DNA of 64,000 bases from Haliclystus octoradiatus. Taxonomy: Eukaryota; Cnidaria; Staurozoa; Stauromedusae; Haliclystidae. The translations under genes and the position numbers were made by a program. The stretch is taken from contig OU744453.1 of the NCBI GenBank assembly GCA_916610825.1, positions 14,883,807-14,947,806 on the forward strand, written 5' to 3'. The notes beneath the pieces were generated by a model, which was given only the letters and a program-made list of their open reading frames with translations, searched no databases and was not told the origin of the DNA. Each line of letters opens with the position of its first letter. Position 1 is the first letter of the stretch. Shown here piece after piece: positions 10,601-22,400 of the stretch.

Positions 10601-12171
10601 AGATGAAAATTTTTCTTGCAATTGCTGCCCCTGAAGCTGCAGTTTTTATCAAAAATCAACAGCTAAAATTGAATTTTTTGTCATTTTCTTCATAATTTTT
10701 GCTGAAATGATGAATTTTGGCGCCCCTGAAGTCAAATTTGATCAGTTGCGGCCCCCACCCCTAACTTATTTGACACTGTTACCATCGAGATCTCGTCGAG
10801 ATTGCCATTATTTACAGACTGGCTCCAAGGGAATTAATGATCGTTATTTTCTCACTGTTTCAAAGTTGTGTCTTTTTTAATACATAATTCACTGTAACCT
10901 GTAACCTGTAACTGTGACACTGACATATTGAGCTGCAAATTACTCTAGCTAAAACGTAAATATTGCAATTTGAGCACAGAAATTAAAATACCACCGCAGG
11001 AAGTAGCGTAAAAAAAAAATCGAAATATTACCTTTTTCGCTACATATTTTAAAGTTTTCATTTCAATTTTTAATTGCAGTAAATGTGTAACTGCTTGGCT
11101 TTAAATTATATACTTGGCAAGACAATTTATTCCTCTATTGCAGATGTTTTAAATCGTTGAAATCCAACGAAAAATGGAAAGTATATAAGCGTTTAAATGA
11201 ATAGCGAAAATGTAATTTTCACACCTTTTCTGCGACTTCGAGGTGCCATAAAATCTAAACTGTAGCAAAATCGTGGCTATAAGTTACATTTCTAAACTCA
11301 GCTCATCGAGATCTATATGTATATATATTTTTTAACAAATTCTAAGAGGGTAAGGGGAAAAACTGCATATTCCCCATGGAATGACCCTAAAAATGAAAAA
11401 GTCATTTAGCCACGTCTCATCTCATTTCGCCAACACACATTTATTTTGGCCACTGAGTTGGCATGTGTTGGGCTACGAGAAAAAGTCATTTAGCCGTAGC
11501 TTAATAGATATGCATGATGTCAATTTGAACTCATGTCTCTTTCAAGTAAAACAAATTGTTACAAATTGTTAGGTCTTCAGAAATATCTGGCTTTTAATAG
11601 GAGTGGTCGCTAGGCTACTACTCGCTGCTATCTATGACCCAGTCTGCAAATAATGGCAATCTCGACGAGATCTAGGGGGCGGCAGCACCGAAAAAAGTTA
11701 GGGGCGGGGGCGGCAACTGATCAATATTGATCAAATTTGACTTCACGGGCGGCAAAATCCATCATTTCAGCAAAAACATACGAAGGAAATGACAAAAAAA
11801 TCATTTTCAACTGCCGATTTTGGATGAAAATTACAGCTCCAGGGGCGGCAATCAAGAGAAAAATGTTCATCTCGGGGGCTCAGCTGCCAATCTGCCATGC
11901 TTTGCAGACCGGTCTATGACTAGTTGGCTGTAGATATTTTCCTGAGCTGAGAAGTTTTTTAATTTCTTGTGTTGTACTGAGAAATTAAACAGCATTGTTA
12001 AAGTATAATACCTTTGTTTGATCCACCAAGTAAACTCAAACTGAATTCTTCATCGTCAATGCTTTTCACAGTTTCACAATAACCACGAGCCTTCAACTGT
12101 GTCACCGCGAAAGGCTTATATTGTAGTACACTTTTGATATGATTCAACTTACACAGTCTTCTCATAGCCAT
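1683..12171 (-). CDS. AUH: AUH/ECHDC2-type mitochondrial enoyl-CoA hydratase, 5' four exons (partial)
   Basis: Crotonase-fold hydratase; AUH hydrates 3-methylglutaconyl-CoA in mitochondrial leucine breakdown. Exons on the minus strand: 12171-12012, 10350-10283, 8872-8800 and 1934-1683. All are bounded by AG/GT and keep one frame (phases 1, 0, 1, 1). The 184 residues seen start with a basic, mostly acid-free leader (about 1-32) typical of a mitochondrial presequence. The oxyanion-hole motif FCAGADLKE lies at about 103-111 and LGGGLE at 150-155. Glu155 and Glu175 (in [12 protein letters not shown]) align with the two catalytic glutamates of crotonase. The frame is open to the last donor, so the C-terminal half must lie left of base 1. 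Residues fit both AUH ([15 protein letters not shown]) and its paralogue ECHDC2 (NRPKAKN, MSKAEV), so the exact orthologue is uncertain. The start is the first ATG (MAMRR); a second ATG lies two codons later. Intron 3 (6.9 kb) hosts the transposon at 2352-8475. Confidence 0.88.
2380..2700 (+). repeat. Left subterminal 48-bp tandem array
   Basis: About six units of a 48-bp period, each with a GTTCATGAAC palindrome, a GTTTATGA half-site and a gggCCATTTAAC spacer. The first units are diverged. Confidence 0.8.
2838..3578 (+). pseudogene. Transposon-encoded chromo/Tudor-like protein, interrupted by one TAA
   Basis: The frame starts at ATG 2838 with a basic tail (RRSARTRK, then a KK-rich run). A chromo/Tudor-knot-like core follows (residues about 45-75: [27 protein letters not shown]). 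After a TAA at 3141-3143 the same frame continues to 3578. That second part holds [38 protein letters not shown] and [12 protein letters not shown], which I take as the conserved C-terminal block of the same protein. Either the TAA is a nonsense mutation, or it is removed by a 33-nt intron (3140-3172, GT..AG) that keeps the frame and would give 235 residues. An AATAAA lies at 3657-3662. Likely role: chromatin- or DNA-binding accessory factor of the transposon (inferred). Confidence 0.6.
3667..3846 (+). mobile_element. Tigger/pogo-type MITE, copy 1
   Basis: 180 bp with ends CAGTCCAACC... and ...GGTTGCACTG, flanked by TA on both sides (3665-3666, 3847-3848). The interior has ATAGCGGTCACC and ATAGTGGTCA repeats. 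TA duplication and a CAGT end are typical of pogo/Tigger. Confidence 0.8.
4018..4240 (+). pseudogene. Penelope-like element fragment: C-terminal tail of a GIY-YIG endonuclease
   Basis: An open stretch ending at TAG encodes [11 protein letters not shown], then [15 protein letters not shown], then [18 protein letters not shown]. This order (LKD-N, a C-x2-C knuckle, LLNKRSE-SKCRH) is what I recall from the end of GIY-YIG domains in Penelope-like retroelements. The catalytic front of the domain is absent. It lies between the two transposon genes, so it is a nested insertion. A shorter related fragment is at about 31296-31350. Confidence 0.5.
5077..7790 (-). pseudogene. Decayed transposase-like gene of the CCCTGC transposon
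   Basis: Read from 7790 downwards, the pieces occur in several frames separated by stops. First comes an acidic Ser-rich leader ([16 protein letters not shown]) ending at a GTAAGG donor near 7665, with a matching acceptor near 7218. Next are a basic segment ([17 protein letters not shown]), a Lys/Glu coiled coil (about 6930-6820) and a Lys-rich block at 6754-6530. A central region follows with [16 protein letters not shown] and [19 protein letters not shown] (near 5830-5760). It ends with a CCHC knuckle ([14 protein letters not shown]) and a stop at 5077. The GDWKFL and DTLHLFLR blocks resemble an uncharacterised family of large proteins in cnidarians and sponges; that is recalled, not searched. 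No intact product is possible. Confidence 0.5.
8285..8455 (+). repeat. Right subterminal 48-bp tandem array
   Basis: About three units of the same 48-bp repeat as at the left end, in the same (direct) orientation, although the outermost 45 bp of the element are inverted. Confidence 0.8.
9831..10054. mobile_element. MITE with AAAGGGTTAC TIR, copy 1
   Basis: Left AAAGGGTTACATGACGG, GTTGCCGTGTTTGGG; right CCCAAACACGGCAACCGTG and GGTAACCCTTT. Its centre holds a second inverted repeat (AATCACTCGC and GCGAGTGATT), so one palindrome sits inside another. Confidence 0.75.
10064..10240 (-). mobile_element. Tigger/pogo-type MITE, copy 2
   Basis: Same family as 3667-3846 in reverse orientation: CAGTGAAACCTGAATATAAC to AACAGGTTTAACTG, flanked by TA. 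Confidence 0.8.
10578..11905. mobile_element. Foldback structure: 250-270-bp inverted arms around an 0.8-kb loop
   Basis: The arms are 10578-10830 and 11632-11905 (inverted). They share GAGATCTCGTCGAGATTGCC, TTTACAGACTGG-type ends, GTCAAATTTGATCA and several GCCCCTG motifs. The loop carries another dispersed repeat (10917-11386). It sits in intron 1 of the hydratase gene. Confidence 0.75.
10917..11386 (-). repeat. Dispersed repeat with GGGTCATTCCA end, copy 1
   Basis: Reverse-orientation match to 23757-24303: shared GGGTCATTCCATGGGGAAT edge, CACTTCGAGGTGCC-like core, and AGCTAGAGTAATTTGCAG near the other end. Confidence 0.75.
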
Positions 12172-13324
12172 TATTACGTGTAGAAGAAATGTATAGCAGA
12201 AAATTCAGCTATAAAAATGTATAGGCCTATTAGACTTGAAAATGAAAACAAAAACGAAACTACAAATACAAATTGAGATTTTGTTTTTTCACTTTCAAAA
12301 ATCAAACTGTTCTGTTTTGTCAGCCTCGCATTTATTTCTTCAAGGTGAGATTTCCCGCCACCTGCACAAAATATTATTGTTGAAGACTGTGTTGAGTAAC
12401 GGCCTACAGGTAGAGTTAAATTTTGACTGATGTGTTTGATTGCAATATTTCCTACACATAGCCCACTCTTTGGAAGTGTAAGCCCCCTTGTCATGGAAAT
12501 CCTGGTACCATCCCTGACATCAACAAAGGAAAACTGCTTGCAATTGTTATCAGTCCTATATTCCCAACAACCGCAACACAATATTGTCACATCTGTGAAA
12601 GGCTCAAAATTTTTTTTTGCAAAACAATGATACCTAGATTACGTAGTTATTCAATTTATTTGTTCTTAAATGCGTAAAATTGACCGACTCCCTTTATGCT
12701 CTTCGAGATAATGCGTGATGCGCTGATTGACAATGGCTTGATAAATGGCACTCGAATAGCTTTAACTTGCTTCTAAATTGCTTTGAATAGAAATTCTTCA
12801 TGACAACTTTGCTAGGAATCAAAAATCACAATTTTGTGTTAATATTATCATAAATAACTATTATTTGTTTCCAAATCATAAAACATAAAAACCGATTGTA
12901 TGAATATGAATTATTATGAATAAAATAGTTACATTAGCATATATACAATAACTTTCTTTGATAAAATATAGTATACCAGTATTGGAATTAATAAATGAGA
13001 AATCCCAAGACATATTTAGAAATAGTTTAGCAAACTTCCTATGATCAACAAAACAGTCCCCATAGAAATATACGGTAATATTGAACCATTCAACTGCCGG
13101 TATCCTCATAACGACAACTTTATTCCATACATTATAGACCTTCGCATGTTGATAATAAATATGATTTGAGATGGTATTGTACAACCAACATGTAATGTAT
13201 AAAAGCATGTGTATGGCATGAATTTCCCAACTTGGCACCTTTCCCAACTTGTGGCACCTGGTGCCTCTCTCAACTACAAGATCAGTTTAAATCCTGGATT
13301 ACTCGTCCAACTTCAATTTCATAA

Positions 13325-13330
13325 TTTATT
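13325..13330 (-). promoter_or_regulatory. Poly(A) signal AATAAA of the TMEM116-like gene
   Basis: AATAAA on the minus strand lies 110 nt beyond the TGA of the last exon. It would end the transcript about 1.1 kb before the start codon of the hydratase gene on the same strand. Assigned by position only. Confidence 0.45.
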
Positions 13331-13439
13331 AAGTGATGGTATACGGAAATATCCCTTTGTAGAATTGAATTAATTTGATATTTACAAACTGACGTGATAG
13401 AAAGAGGGTTTGATACTAGATAATTTGGATGACATTGTT

Positions 13440-16400
13440 TCACGTCACTGTTGGAGTTGGAGAAAACAAATTCGCAGAATTATCCATGTCCTCAACGGCA
13501 TAATCAATTGAGGTTGTGTCAAGAAGAGGTGTCCGTTCATTTAATACAGCAAGAAAGCTTCTTCGATTCCAACCATAAATTATTGAATTACAAAATCCTT
13601 GGAGTGGGGTTGTACAAGCCTACAAATGACAAAGATATTCAAATAATAAATTAGATTCAACACAGAGATAATAATGTTCATTCACAGATAATTATTTGCA
13701 AAATACATTCATGCATGTGAAATGGCGCACCTATCATAAACATTTTTACAAACAATTTATGAATTAGTGTGAAATTTGACGGTCACAAGTTCCAAATACT
13801 AACTCATTTGCACGCAGAGACTCACTTGTTTTGTTTCATAATAAGTGGTTTGCATTCTCTTTCCCTAAAATTTCAGTAGTTTTTCAGTGGTCAGTGGAAT
13901 GAGAACAATCTAGAACTGTCTGGTGAACTTTCAGAATGTTTTCCGTACTCAATCTCGTATCAGTATGTTTTCAGTAGTGATTCACTATATTTATTATTCA
14001 AGGTTGATAGTACAATATAAAATACAGTGTAACCTGTTTAGAGATGTCTGTTATAACAGGTTTGATTGCATTCATAGTTGGGGGAAGTCATTAAATTTAT
14101 ACAGAGCATTGAGTGCATACAAAAAGAATAGTGGAACAGCATTAAGAGTCGCTACTTAGTTTAGCGTATTTCAACGAACAATGTAGGCTAAGTTATGGCT
14201 TTAAATTCAGCATGGTTCCATGCATAGAAACAATACGAATGACAACTGCAATGTAGACATGTATGTGATCCCAAAGCCCTGGGCAAACGACAGCAACATT
14301 TGCGCGACAAATTTGTTTTTTGTCTGACGTGTGTTTTTTGTGTTTTGAAGCAGTCTTTTCAGGAGCGGCTAAACGACAAGGATGCTCTCAAGAATTTTCT
14401 AGAACAACTCAGATTGAGCTTAAAAAGAAGCCATGGAGAAGCAACAACATCGAAAAGGTTCGATACATTTCGAACAAAATAGTTCGAAAGGAATAACGAA
14501 GACGTTCGATAACAAAAATCCTGGAAAGACTTTGAAAATGTTTGATGGCAATCAAACACGATGCAACACGTCAGACAAAATCGAAAGAGTGGCTAAACGA
14601 CAAGGACTTTCGAAGGATTTAAAAGTCGCGCAAATGTTGCCGTCGTTTGCCCAAGGATTAAGTGTGCAGAACTGAAAGGACATTTTTGCCCATTCAACCT
14701 GAAGAATAATTGTAGTACTGTATTGATAATAGATTTACCTGTATAACATATAGCCAGAAGAAACAATCCATTTCAAACCATGGAAACAATGATAATGTAC
14801 CAAGTACCATACCTAGAAAAGATGCAAAGACAACATAAGTAAAGACGTACACATGGTTACATATTTAATTGAAATATTTACTATAACTAAAGAATTGACA
14901 AATGGCATATCAACATTGGCTTTCACTAGCATTTGATATCTTTGAAAATGTCGTAGCTGGTTGGTGTTTGGTAGGGAGGGCTCGCAAGGGTCATTCCCTT
15001 CGACAATGTATTGTTGTCAGCCAGTAGGAAAATACATGAACAGGAAACCTGGCAAATGCCATTGTTTGACTTTTGCTCCAAAGTACGCAATGCCATTTAA
15101 TCTTTTCACCAAGTGCTGTTATAAACAATTCATAGACATTATGCATGGATTTTGGATAAACACTTCAAATCTTGGAACAATTGACAAGTGGCCTCTACAA
15201 GCTTACGTTTGGAACATGCTCAGCATATTTCAACAATGATGGCTTCATGTATTAGATATCTGACAAAGAAGCAATACGAACGAATAAACAAACGACAACC
15301 ACAATATAAATATGCATGTTATTCTTGCCTCTTTTAACGTACTTCAGATTAAAATAAGGTTGAAATTTGCCTGAAAGACTCTTACTTACTTGGAAGCCAA
15401 CAGAAAAGGAAAACAGCACAAAATAGTCTTGGTTTCTTTGAAAAACTTTTTACTTCAGAACGTTGTCTTCTGGTTACAACACCTACAATGACAACAAGAA
15501 ATTAATAAGAAGTACAGTATGAATAAAAAATAATTAGAAATATTAGTCAATTGTATATACACACATGTATGTAAAAGCAGAGCAATCTATTTACAAGAAT
15601 TAGACACTCTTTCATGTCCCACTCTCAGCTCCAAATGGACAGATGCCAGTCACGCGATTATGGATGCAATTTCCGTTCCATCAAACCTAGGCTCGCGAAA
15701 TTTGAGCAAATCGTGCGAAAAAATAATATACAGTCAAACCTGTTATAACGGTCACCTCTATACTGCAAACACCTGTCTATAGTGGTCACTCTTTCAATGT
15801 CTAAAATAGTATTTTCTATTGAATCAAACCTGTATATAAAGGCCACCTGTCTATAGTGGTCAATTTATCTACCTCTCGTAGCTGGCCGTTATATACAGGT
15901 TCACTGTACATTATAAACATTAATTCATTCTTACCCCCAACATACTGCAATTCTTTAAATGTCTTATATGTAAATGCATATATTATCTGCAAATTGAAAA
16001 TTCAAACATTTAATATAAAGAGCAATAATACACAAAAGTTTTTTTGGTAGGGTACAAGGCAAAGGTTTGGATGTGAGATAAGTTCCAATCTTAGAATACC
16101 TTAGGCCTACTTATAGCATTTGAATGATTGAATAAATGTTACAATTTAAGCATTATTTTTACATAGGATATAATATCGGTGATGATTTCTATTTGGCATT
16201 TAAATTTGCATGACTGGACACAGGGTCCGACAAAAGTAGGAATCCTGGAATCCTAGATTCCTGGAAGCTAGAGAAAATTCAGACAAAAATTGATATTTTT
16301 AATGATTTATTGGTCAAATATCAACAACAAAACTCAAAAGAAAATGTTGAAATGCCTCTAGGCTTTTAGAAAGCTGAACCTTTTGTCGGACCCTGACTTG

Positions 16401-19400
16401 ACATTTGGGTTGTTTCCAAATACACAATCAATAATTTATCAATAGCTGATCTATGGGACAAAGTATTTTTCCATATTTGAATTTCAATGATTTAACTAAA
16501 AGTCATACCGGTAGTTTGAATTATATCATTACAGTGAAATGTGTATATAACAGCAATCTACAAAATTGTAGAGCAGCTGACCGCTATATGCAGGTGGTCT
16601 TTATACACAGGGTGTAATTAAGGGGGAAAAACTAGTATTTTGAAAAGTATTGAAATGACTACTATATATAGAATATTGTTGTATAGTTGCGACTGTTATA
16701 TCTTTGATGTAGTCATTTTGGCTAATATTCTTTTAAACTAACTAACTAGTTCACAAATTTTTGTGCCAATTCAAGTTCATTGTACTGTTCATAGACTAAG
16801 TTCATGAACCAGTTTTGCAGGTGTTAGCATTCGCTTCTATCTAAACAAAATAAAATACAATTACTTACTATTAAACCAACGTTGGAAAGTCCAAGAACAA
16901 CTAAAAATGAATACTTGTAGATTCCATACCAATCTGGTTCATCAGTAGAATTAGGATAAACTCTCTGGGAAAATAAAGCAAATCAAATAGAATTACCTTA
17001 AGTCATGTTTAATCCAAACATGACTAGGCTAAACAAATGTAGGCCTAAGCACTATTCGTCTTCTTGAGCAACAAATGTTGAAGCAAAAACTCTATTTGTT
17101 GCATTTTGCACAATATTTGTGACAATCTGATTTGAGTTGTTGTTACCTTGTTGTCTGAGTATGCAGTTGTGCGTACGCCTACATATAACTTTCATTTTAT
17201 AATGTAAGAAACGTAATATTTACACTAGCAATGGGTGATACGCGTTGTTTCGGTGATCTGAGAATTATATGAAAGCGTTAGATTCTATGGAAACAGTTTC
17301 ACTTTTGCAAGTGAACATGACTTTGCTTAACGCCCTTTATGTAATCTACGGCCTATCATTGTGAAATCTTTGCAACCTTTTCTCTTATCTAATCTCTGTT
17401 GTGTTTATTTCTATTGCTTTTTTCAAAATTGCGTATTACGCTAATTGCGTATAACTTTGTAGGAGTTCCCAACAATTGTGGTACAGCAACAAATGAACTC
17501 ATGTGGTACAGCAAAACTAACGGGTGGTCTGCATAACCGTGTAGAAGTTCACAGTGCCGTAACAAGAGTGACTTGCAGCTGTTGTTTGAGTAGATCAGAT
17601 GACCGCGTAGCACAAAGGTTAGAGCACTGGACCAGAAATTCAGATATTGAGGGTTCAACTCCCACTCACAACAATTTCCTAGATTTTAAAAACGTATTAT
17701 TCGATATTGACTGTGATTGCTAACGCAGCTTTTCACTTTTGACACAAATATTGAATATGTTATAACTGTAAACCAATCAGATTGATCAAATCAGTTCCGT
17801 TATAATACGATCCTAGATATCAGATTATATTTACCTGGCAATTAGAGTTCTTATAATGAAAAATTGGTAGACAGCTGAAATAGGAAATAAAATTTCAATT
17901 TGTTATATTTAGCTTAATAACATTGTAATAATATGAGGGCCACGCAAATGATTTTCCTTCAGAAGCTTGTATTTTTATCCAAAACACTTCTCACGTGAAA
18001 ATGTTGATAAAATACTATCAATTTTCTAAAATATGCGGAGATTCAAGGTTATAGATCCATTGACTTGGTCAGTCTTTGCAGTTACAGTCAAAACCTGTTA
18101 TACCGGTCAATTCTATATGCCGGCCACCCTGTCTAGATCACTCTTGTCATGTCTAAAATAGTATTTTCTATTGAATTAACCATTGACTTGAAGGCCACTA
18201 TAGAATGATCAATTTGTCCACCAAGAATCCGACAAAAGGTTCAACCTTCTGGAAACCTAGAGGCATTTCAACATTTTCTTCTGAATATTTTTGGTAATGT
18301 TTGATCAATAAATCATTAAAATATCTAATTTCTTCTGAATTTTCTCTAACCATCTGGAATCTATGATTCTGATAAAAATGCGATCGGATCGGATTCGTAT
18401 AGCAGAATAACAAACCGAGAACATATTCACAGGTTGATGTTGACATAACTTGATGCTTAACATACCTGCTGCAGACATTGTCGTTAAGTGAATATTTTCC
18501 ATGTTCACCACTATCAACGCTTGAAATAAATAATGTCCAAATGACTGGTATTCCCCTGAAATTCATAAAAAAATCTGTAGGTTAAAGAAACACTATTTAA
18601 GTCAAAGTCAATCCTTTGTCTTTGAGATTTAGAGGCTGGGCTACCTTAACAGATGCTACAGAGTAGGCCTACTATGTTTGAGTATATATTTATTATCCCC
18701 CCCACTAACATACAATGCTTGTATTTGTCTGTAGAGCCATCCCCCCCATCAATAAACAAGCACTTGCGCTTACAGGGTGACTATCAGTTATCATTGTGAA
18801 TTAACATAACACATATAATAAATCGGCAGGGTCAGACAAAATGTTCAGCTTTCTGGAATCCTAGAGACACTTCAATATTTTCTTCTGATTTTTGTTGTTG
18901 TTGATGTTTGATCAATAAATCATCAAAAAATCAATTTTCTTCTGAATTTGCTCTAACCTTCCAGAATCTAGGATTCCTACTTCTGTCGGACCCTGATTAT
19001 ACATCATTGTTTTGAAAATGTTTGTATTTCTATGTTAAAATTTCAAAATTTGAGATAAAAAAGCATAATTTAATATTTTACTTTGTTGGACACAACGAGT
19101 ATTGGAAATGAGGAAATGGGACACGGCGAGTATTGCACTAGACCCTAATACAGTGATACTCTTAAAATGGTTTGGTGCGTGGCAAACGCAAAATAATGAG
19201 TTTCTTTGGGAGAAAAAGGGAGCGCAATAGTTCATGTATAATAGTCTTAACATTATATTTTTAGTTATTTACATAATGATAACTGATAGTCACATACGAG
19301 CACAAATTTTTGCTTTTTACTTGGAGAACATATACATTATCACATGTTAGTTCAATGAACCTGCGCCTCCTAAAAATTTTGGGGTTGTTTTTTGCAGGCT

Positions 19401-22400
19401 AGCAAATGTGCACTGACGGAGAATCGGAGCACATCCTTCTCCACACAGTGCGGACAGTGAAAATTGTAATGTGATAAATTATAGTTGTTCATTTGAAACA
19501 GGGACTGACGAAGGGTTCAGCCTTCTGGAATTCTAGAGCCATTCGGCTTTTTTTCTGAATCATTTTGTTGAAGTTTGATCTTTGCTAAATCACCGTGGCT
19601 TGTATTCCGAGGCATGCGATCGCACGCGCACACCTCCGCACACGCCTTGGTGTTCCAAAGTGTGCGATCTATCGCATGTCTGCTTACCAATCAAAGATCC
19701 AATTCAGGGTAAATCATATTTTGCTATACTAGAATACCAGTTACACGCAATGCGTGTTGTAGATGCTACATGCATATATTAGCTACATGCATGAGGGGCT
19801 ATAACGTCCACAAATATCAAAAAATTGATTAATAGCAGATAATAAGAGATGCATTATTTACACATTTATGTGGCAAAATTATTTTATTTAACATTATTTA
19901 TTGTTCTTTAACTGTGAGACTTGGTGATGGCAATTTATATATTTACGGGATACCGTGGATAACCCTGGAGCATGCTACATATAGCTGACCATGAGTTTAT
20001 AAAATTGAATTTCATAATTTCTTTGCCATATTTGCAATTTCTTCTTCTCATTATCGTCTAGAAATAATTTCATAGCGGTCCGAGATAAATCGGATAGTTA
20101 TAGGCGAATCAGATTCAACATATTTGAATCGGATTCTGTAAGTAGTTTAATTTATAATAACATCCTTGTAGAATCATCATCTTCAAATTCATCATGTGTT
20201 CCGTAAATTGAGTTTATTAACGCAAATGTTCTTTCTAAGTTGTAATAACGAAGCAAAGCATTCCTAAATGCTACTTCTAAGTAATCTGAATTTGAAAAGG
20301 ATATTAAGTGAGATTCTATTGCCCTCTATTCTCTTTCACTAATTCAATCAGATCACATTTAGTTGACCACTGGGCCGCACCGGTACCAACGATTTGTGAC
20401 ATTTGTTACCTGAATGCAATCTGAAAACTATTTCATTTGAAACTTGAATGATGATAATATCATCATGATTAACATTTGTAGTGCTGTTTTAAGAATGTGT
20501 GTATTTCACTCAGGGTTTTAATTTACAGTTTTACATTTTGTTCGAGCTATACGTATCAAATCTATATCCTCGTTTGTGCCTGTTTACAACTTGCATTCTT
20601 GAGTTCGGAGTTTTAACTCGTCTTGCTCCTGTCGTGCTTATGTAATAGGCTCACGCAATTGCTGGACACACTTTAACATGTGATATACATGAATAAGCAG
20701 GACAAAGGAAATGGCTAGTTTGCATTGATGACATTGATATCTCTTTTTCTCAACACAATCCTGAGTACTTTTCGCACAGCTCGCTGCTTGTACTATATCA
20801 CCGTCATAAAAGCTTAAACTTGTCACATTTCATGTGTTAGTAAATGTGTGAACCTTCGCTCCACTTGCAGACATAATAATCGACATAGATCATTGAAATT
20901 TGACACTGAGAAGTAAATTGACGGTTGCTTGTCAATCGTGAACTATTCGCAAAGTCCAGTTAAATTAAAAAACTTGGATTCAGCAGAATAAGCTCCTGAA
21001 CAATAAGTCCACTTAACTGTAGCTATGCAATTTCTAAACATTTTAATTAGCATTTTATTATTTCCAAGAGTCTTTAATAAATACATCCATGTCATTCTAA
21101 TTTTGTTTACATTTAAACAATAGCAGCGGTACAATTGTTACTTTCATGGATTAATAATGCATGAAAAGAACACATACATACACACAGGCACGACGTATGG
21201 ATCTCTATTTGTATATAGATAAGTGGCCTAGATAGATAATTGAAAGTTAAAATACTTGGATTCAGCAGAATGTATTCCTGTAAAATTTCCTTCTTGTATA
21301 AAAATAAGTTCCCATAGTTATGCTATTTCTAAAGCATATCGAAATATTTAAATTGGAATTTTACAATTTTATTATTTCCGTGGGCCTTTATATAATTACT
21401 TGATACATCCTTGTTATTCTAAACCTGTTTACATTAAAACAATAGCAGCGGCGACGATCGTCGGAACACCATGACAACAGAGAAACGGACACCTACTCGA
21501 CAAAAAGAACGACACTGGCGTTGTAAATATCTTACTTCTTTGCAGAAAATCGTTAATATCTCTTCATAAAATAAAAATCTAGAATAAATTATTAGCGCAG
21601 CTCGCTGTTTGGACAACGACGATCATTTTAAGCTATAGTTTGTCACATTTCATAGATTAATAAATGCGTGAAAAGAACACATACATACACACAGGCACGC
21701 ACGGATCTCTATTTGTATATAGATTTTGCATATTATTCAACACCTTCTGTAATTGTTAGAAAAAGTTATCACATTTCAATTTCCTGTTTTTACTAGAATC
21801 AACCAAGGGAATAATTGGGAAATGAGATCATCAGACAGTGAGTGTTTTCAAAATTATGTTTGTTTCAATATTACATCAAAAAAGCAGAATCTCTTTTTGT
21901 CATGCATATAAAATCTTCAACTTTACATAATAAACTTGATGTTTAGCTTGTACTTATCACCAATATAAACGACTTGTAAAACAGCTTAAAATCATGTTGC
22001 CATGACAACCGGTTATCGTGTTGCCATGGTCACAGCTGATCGCATGCCATAGGTTTCTGGGGTGTGCGCTTTGTTGTACCCATTTGGTTCTGCATTATGT
22101 TGCACGCGTGTGATTTCAGAAATACAAGCCATGTAAATCGTAAAAATGTTAATTTTCTTCTGAATTTTCTGTAGCCATCCGGAATCTAGGATTAAAGGAT
22201 TCCTACTTTTGTTGGACCCTGATTGGAAATACCTACCATGATAGGATATACGCTCCATATGAACCCCATCCTCTCTTTTTTAACTAAGAAATGATAAGAA
22301 AAACAGCAATATAGTCTATGAGATAAGATAAATACTGATACAAAGGGTTGAGTTCATCTCTTTGGCATCATTAGTTAGGGCAACCTATTTAACAAATTTA

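Noticed and set aside
12174..12590. 138-codon open frame on the minus strand just upstream of the hydratase start
   Set aside because: No recognisable motif, a low-complexity hydrophobic end, and overlap with the expected 5' leader. Best seen as chance.
12876..13247. 123-codon minus-strand frame between the two minus-strand genes
   Set aside because: Composition follows AT-rich DNA (many I, Y, F). It lies downstream of the TMEM116-like poly(A) signal and has no motif.
14961..15239. 92-codon plus-strand frame in a TMEM116 intron
   Set aside because: Opposite strand to the gene, no homologue recognised, no splice or conservation support.
17600..17672. Working tRNA gene
   Set aside because: A and B boxes are present but the acceptor stem does not pair. 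Kept only as a SINE-type repeat.
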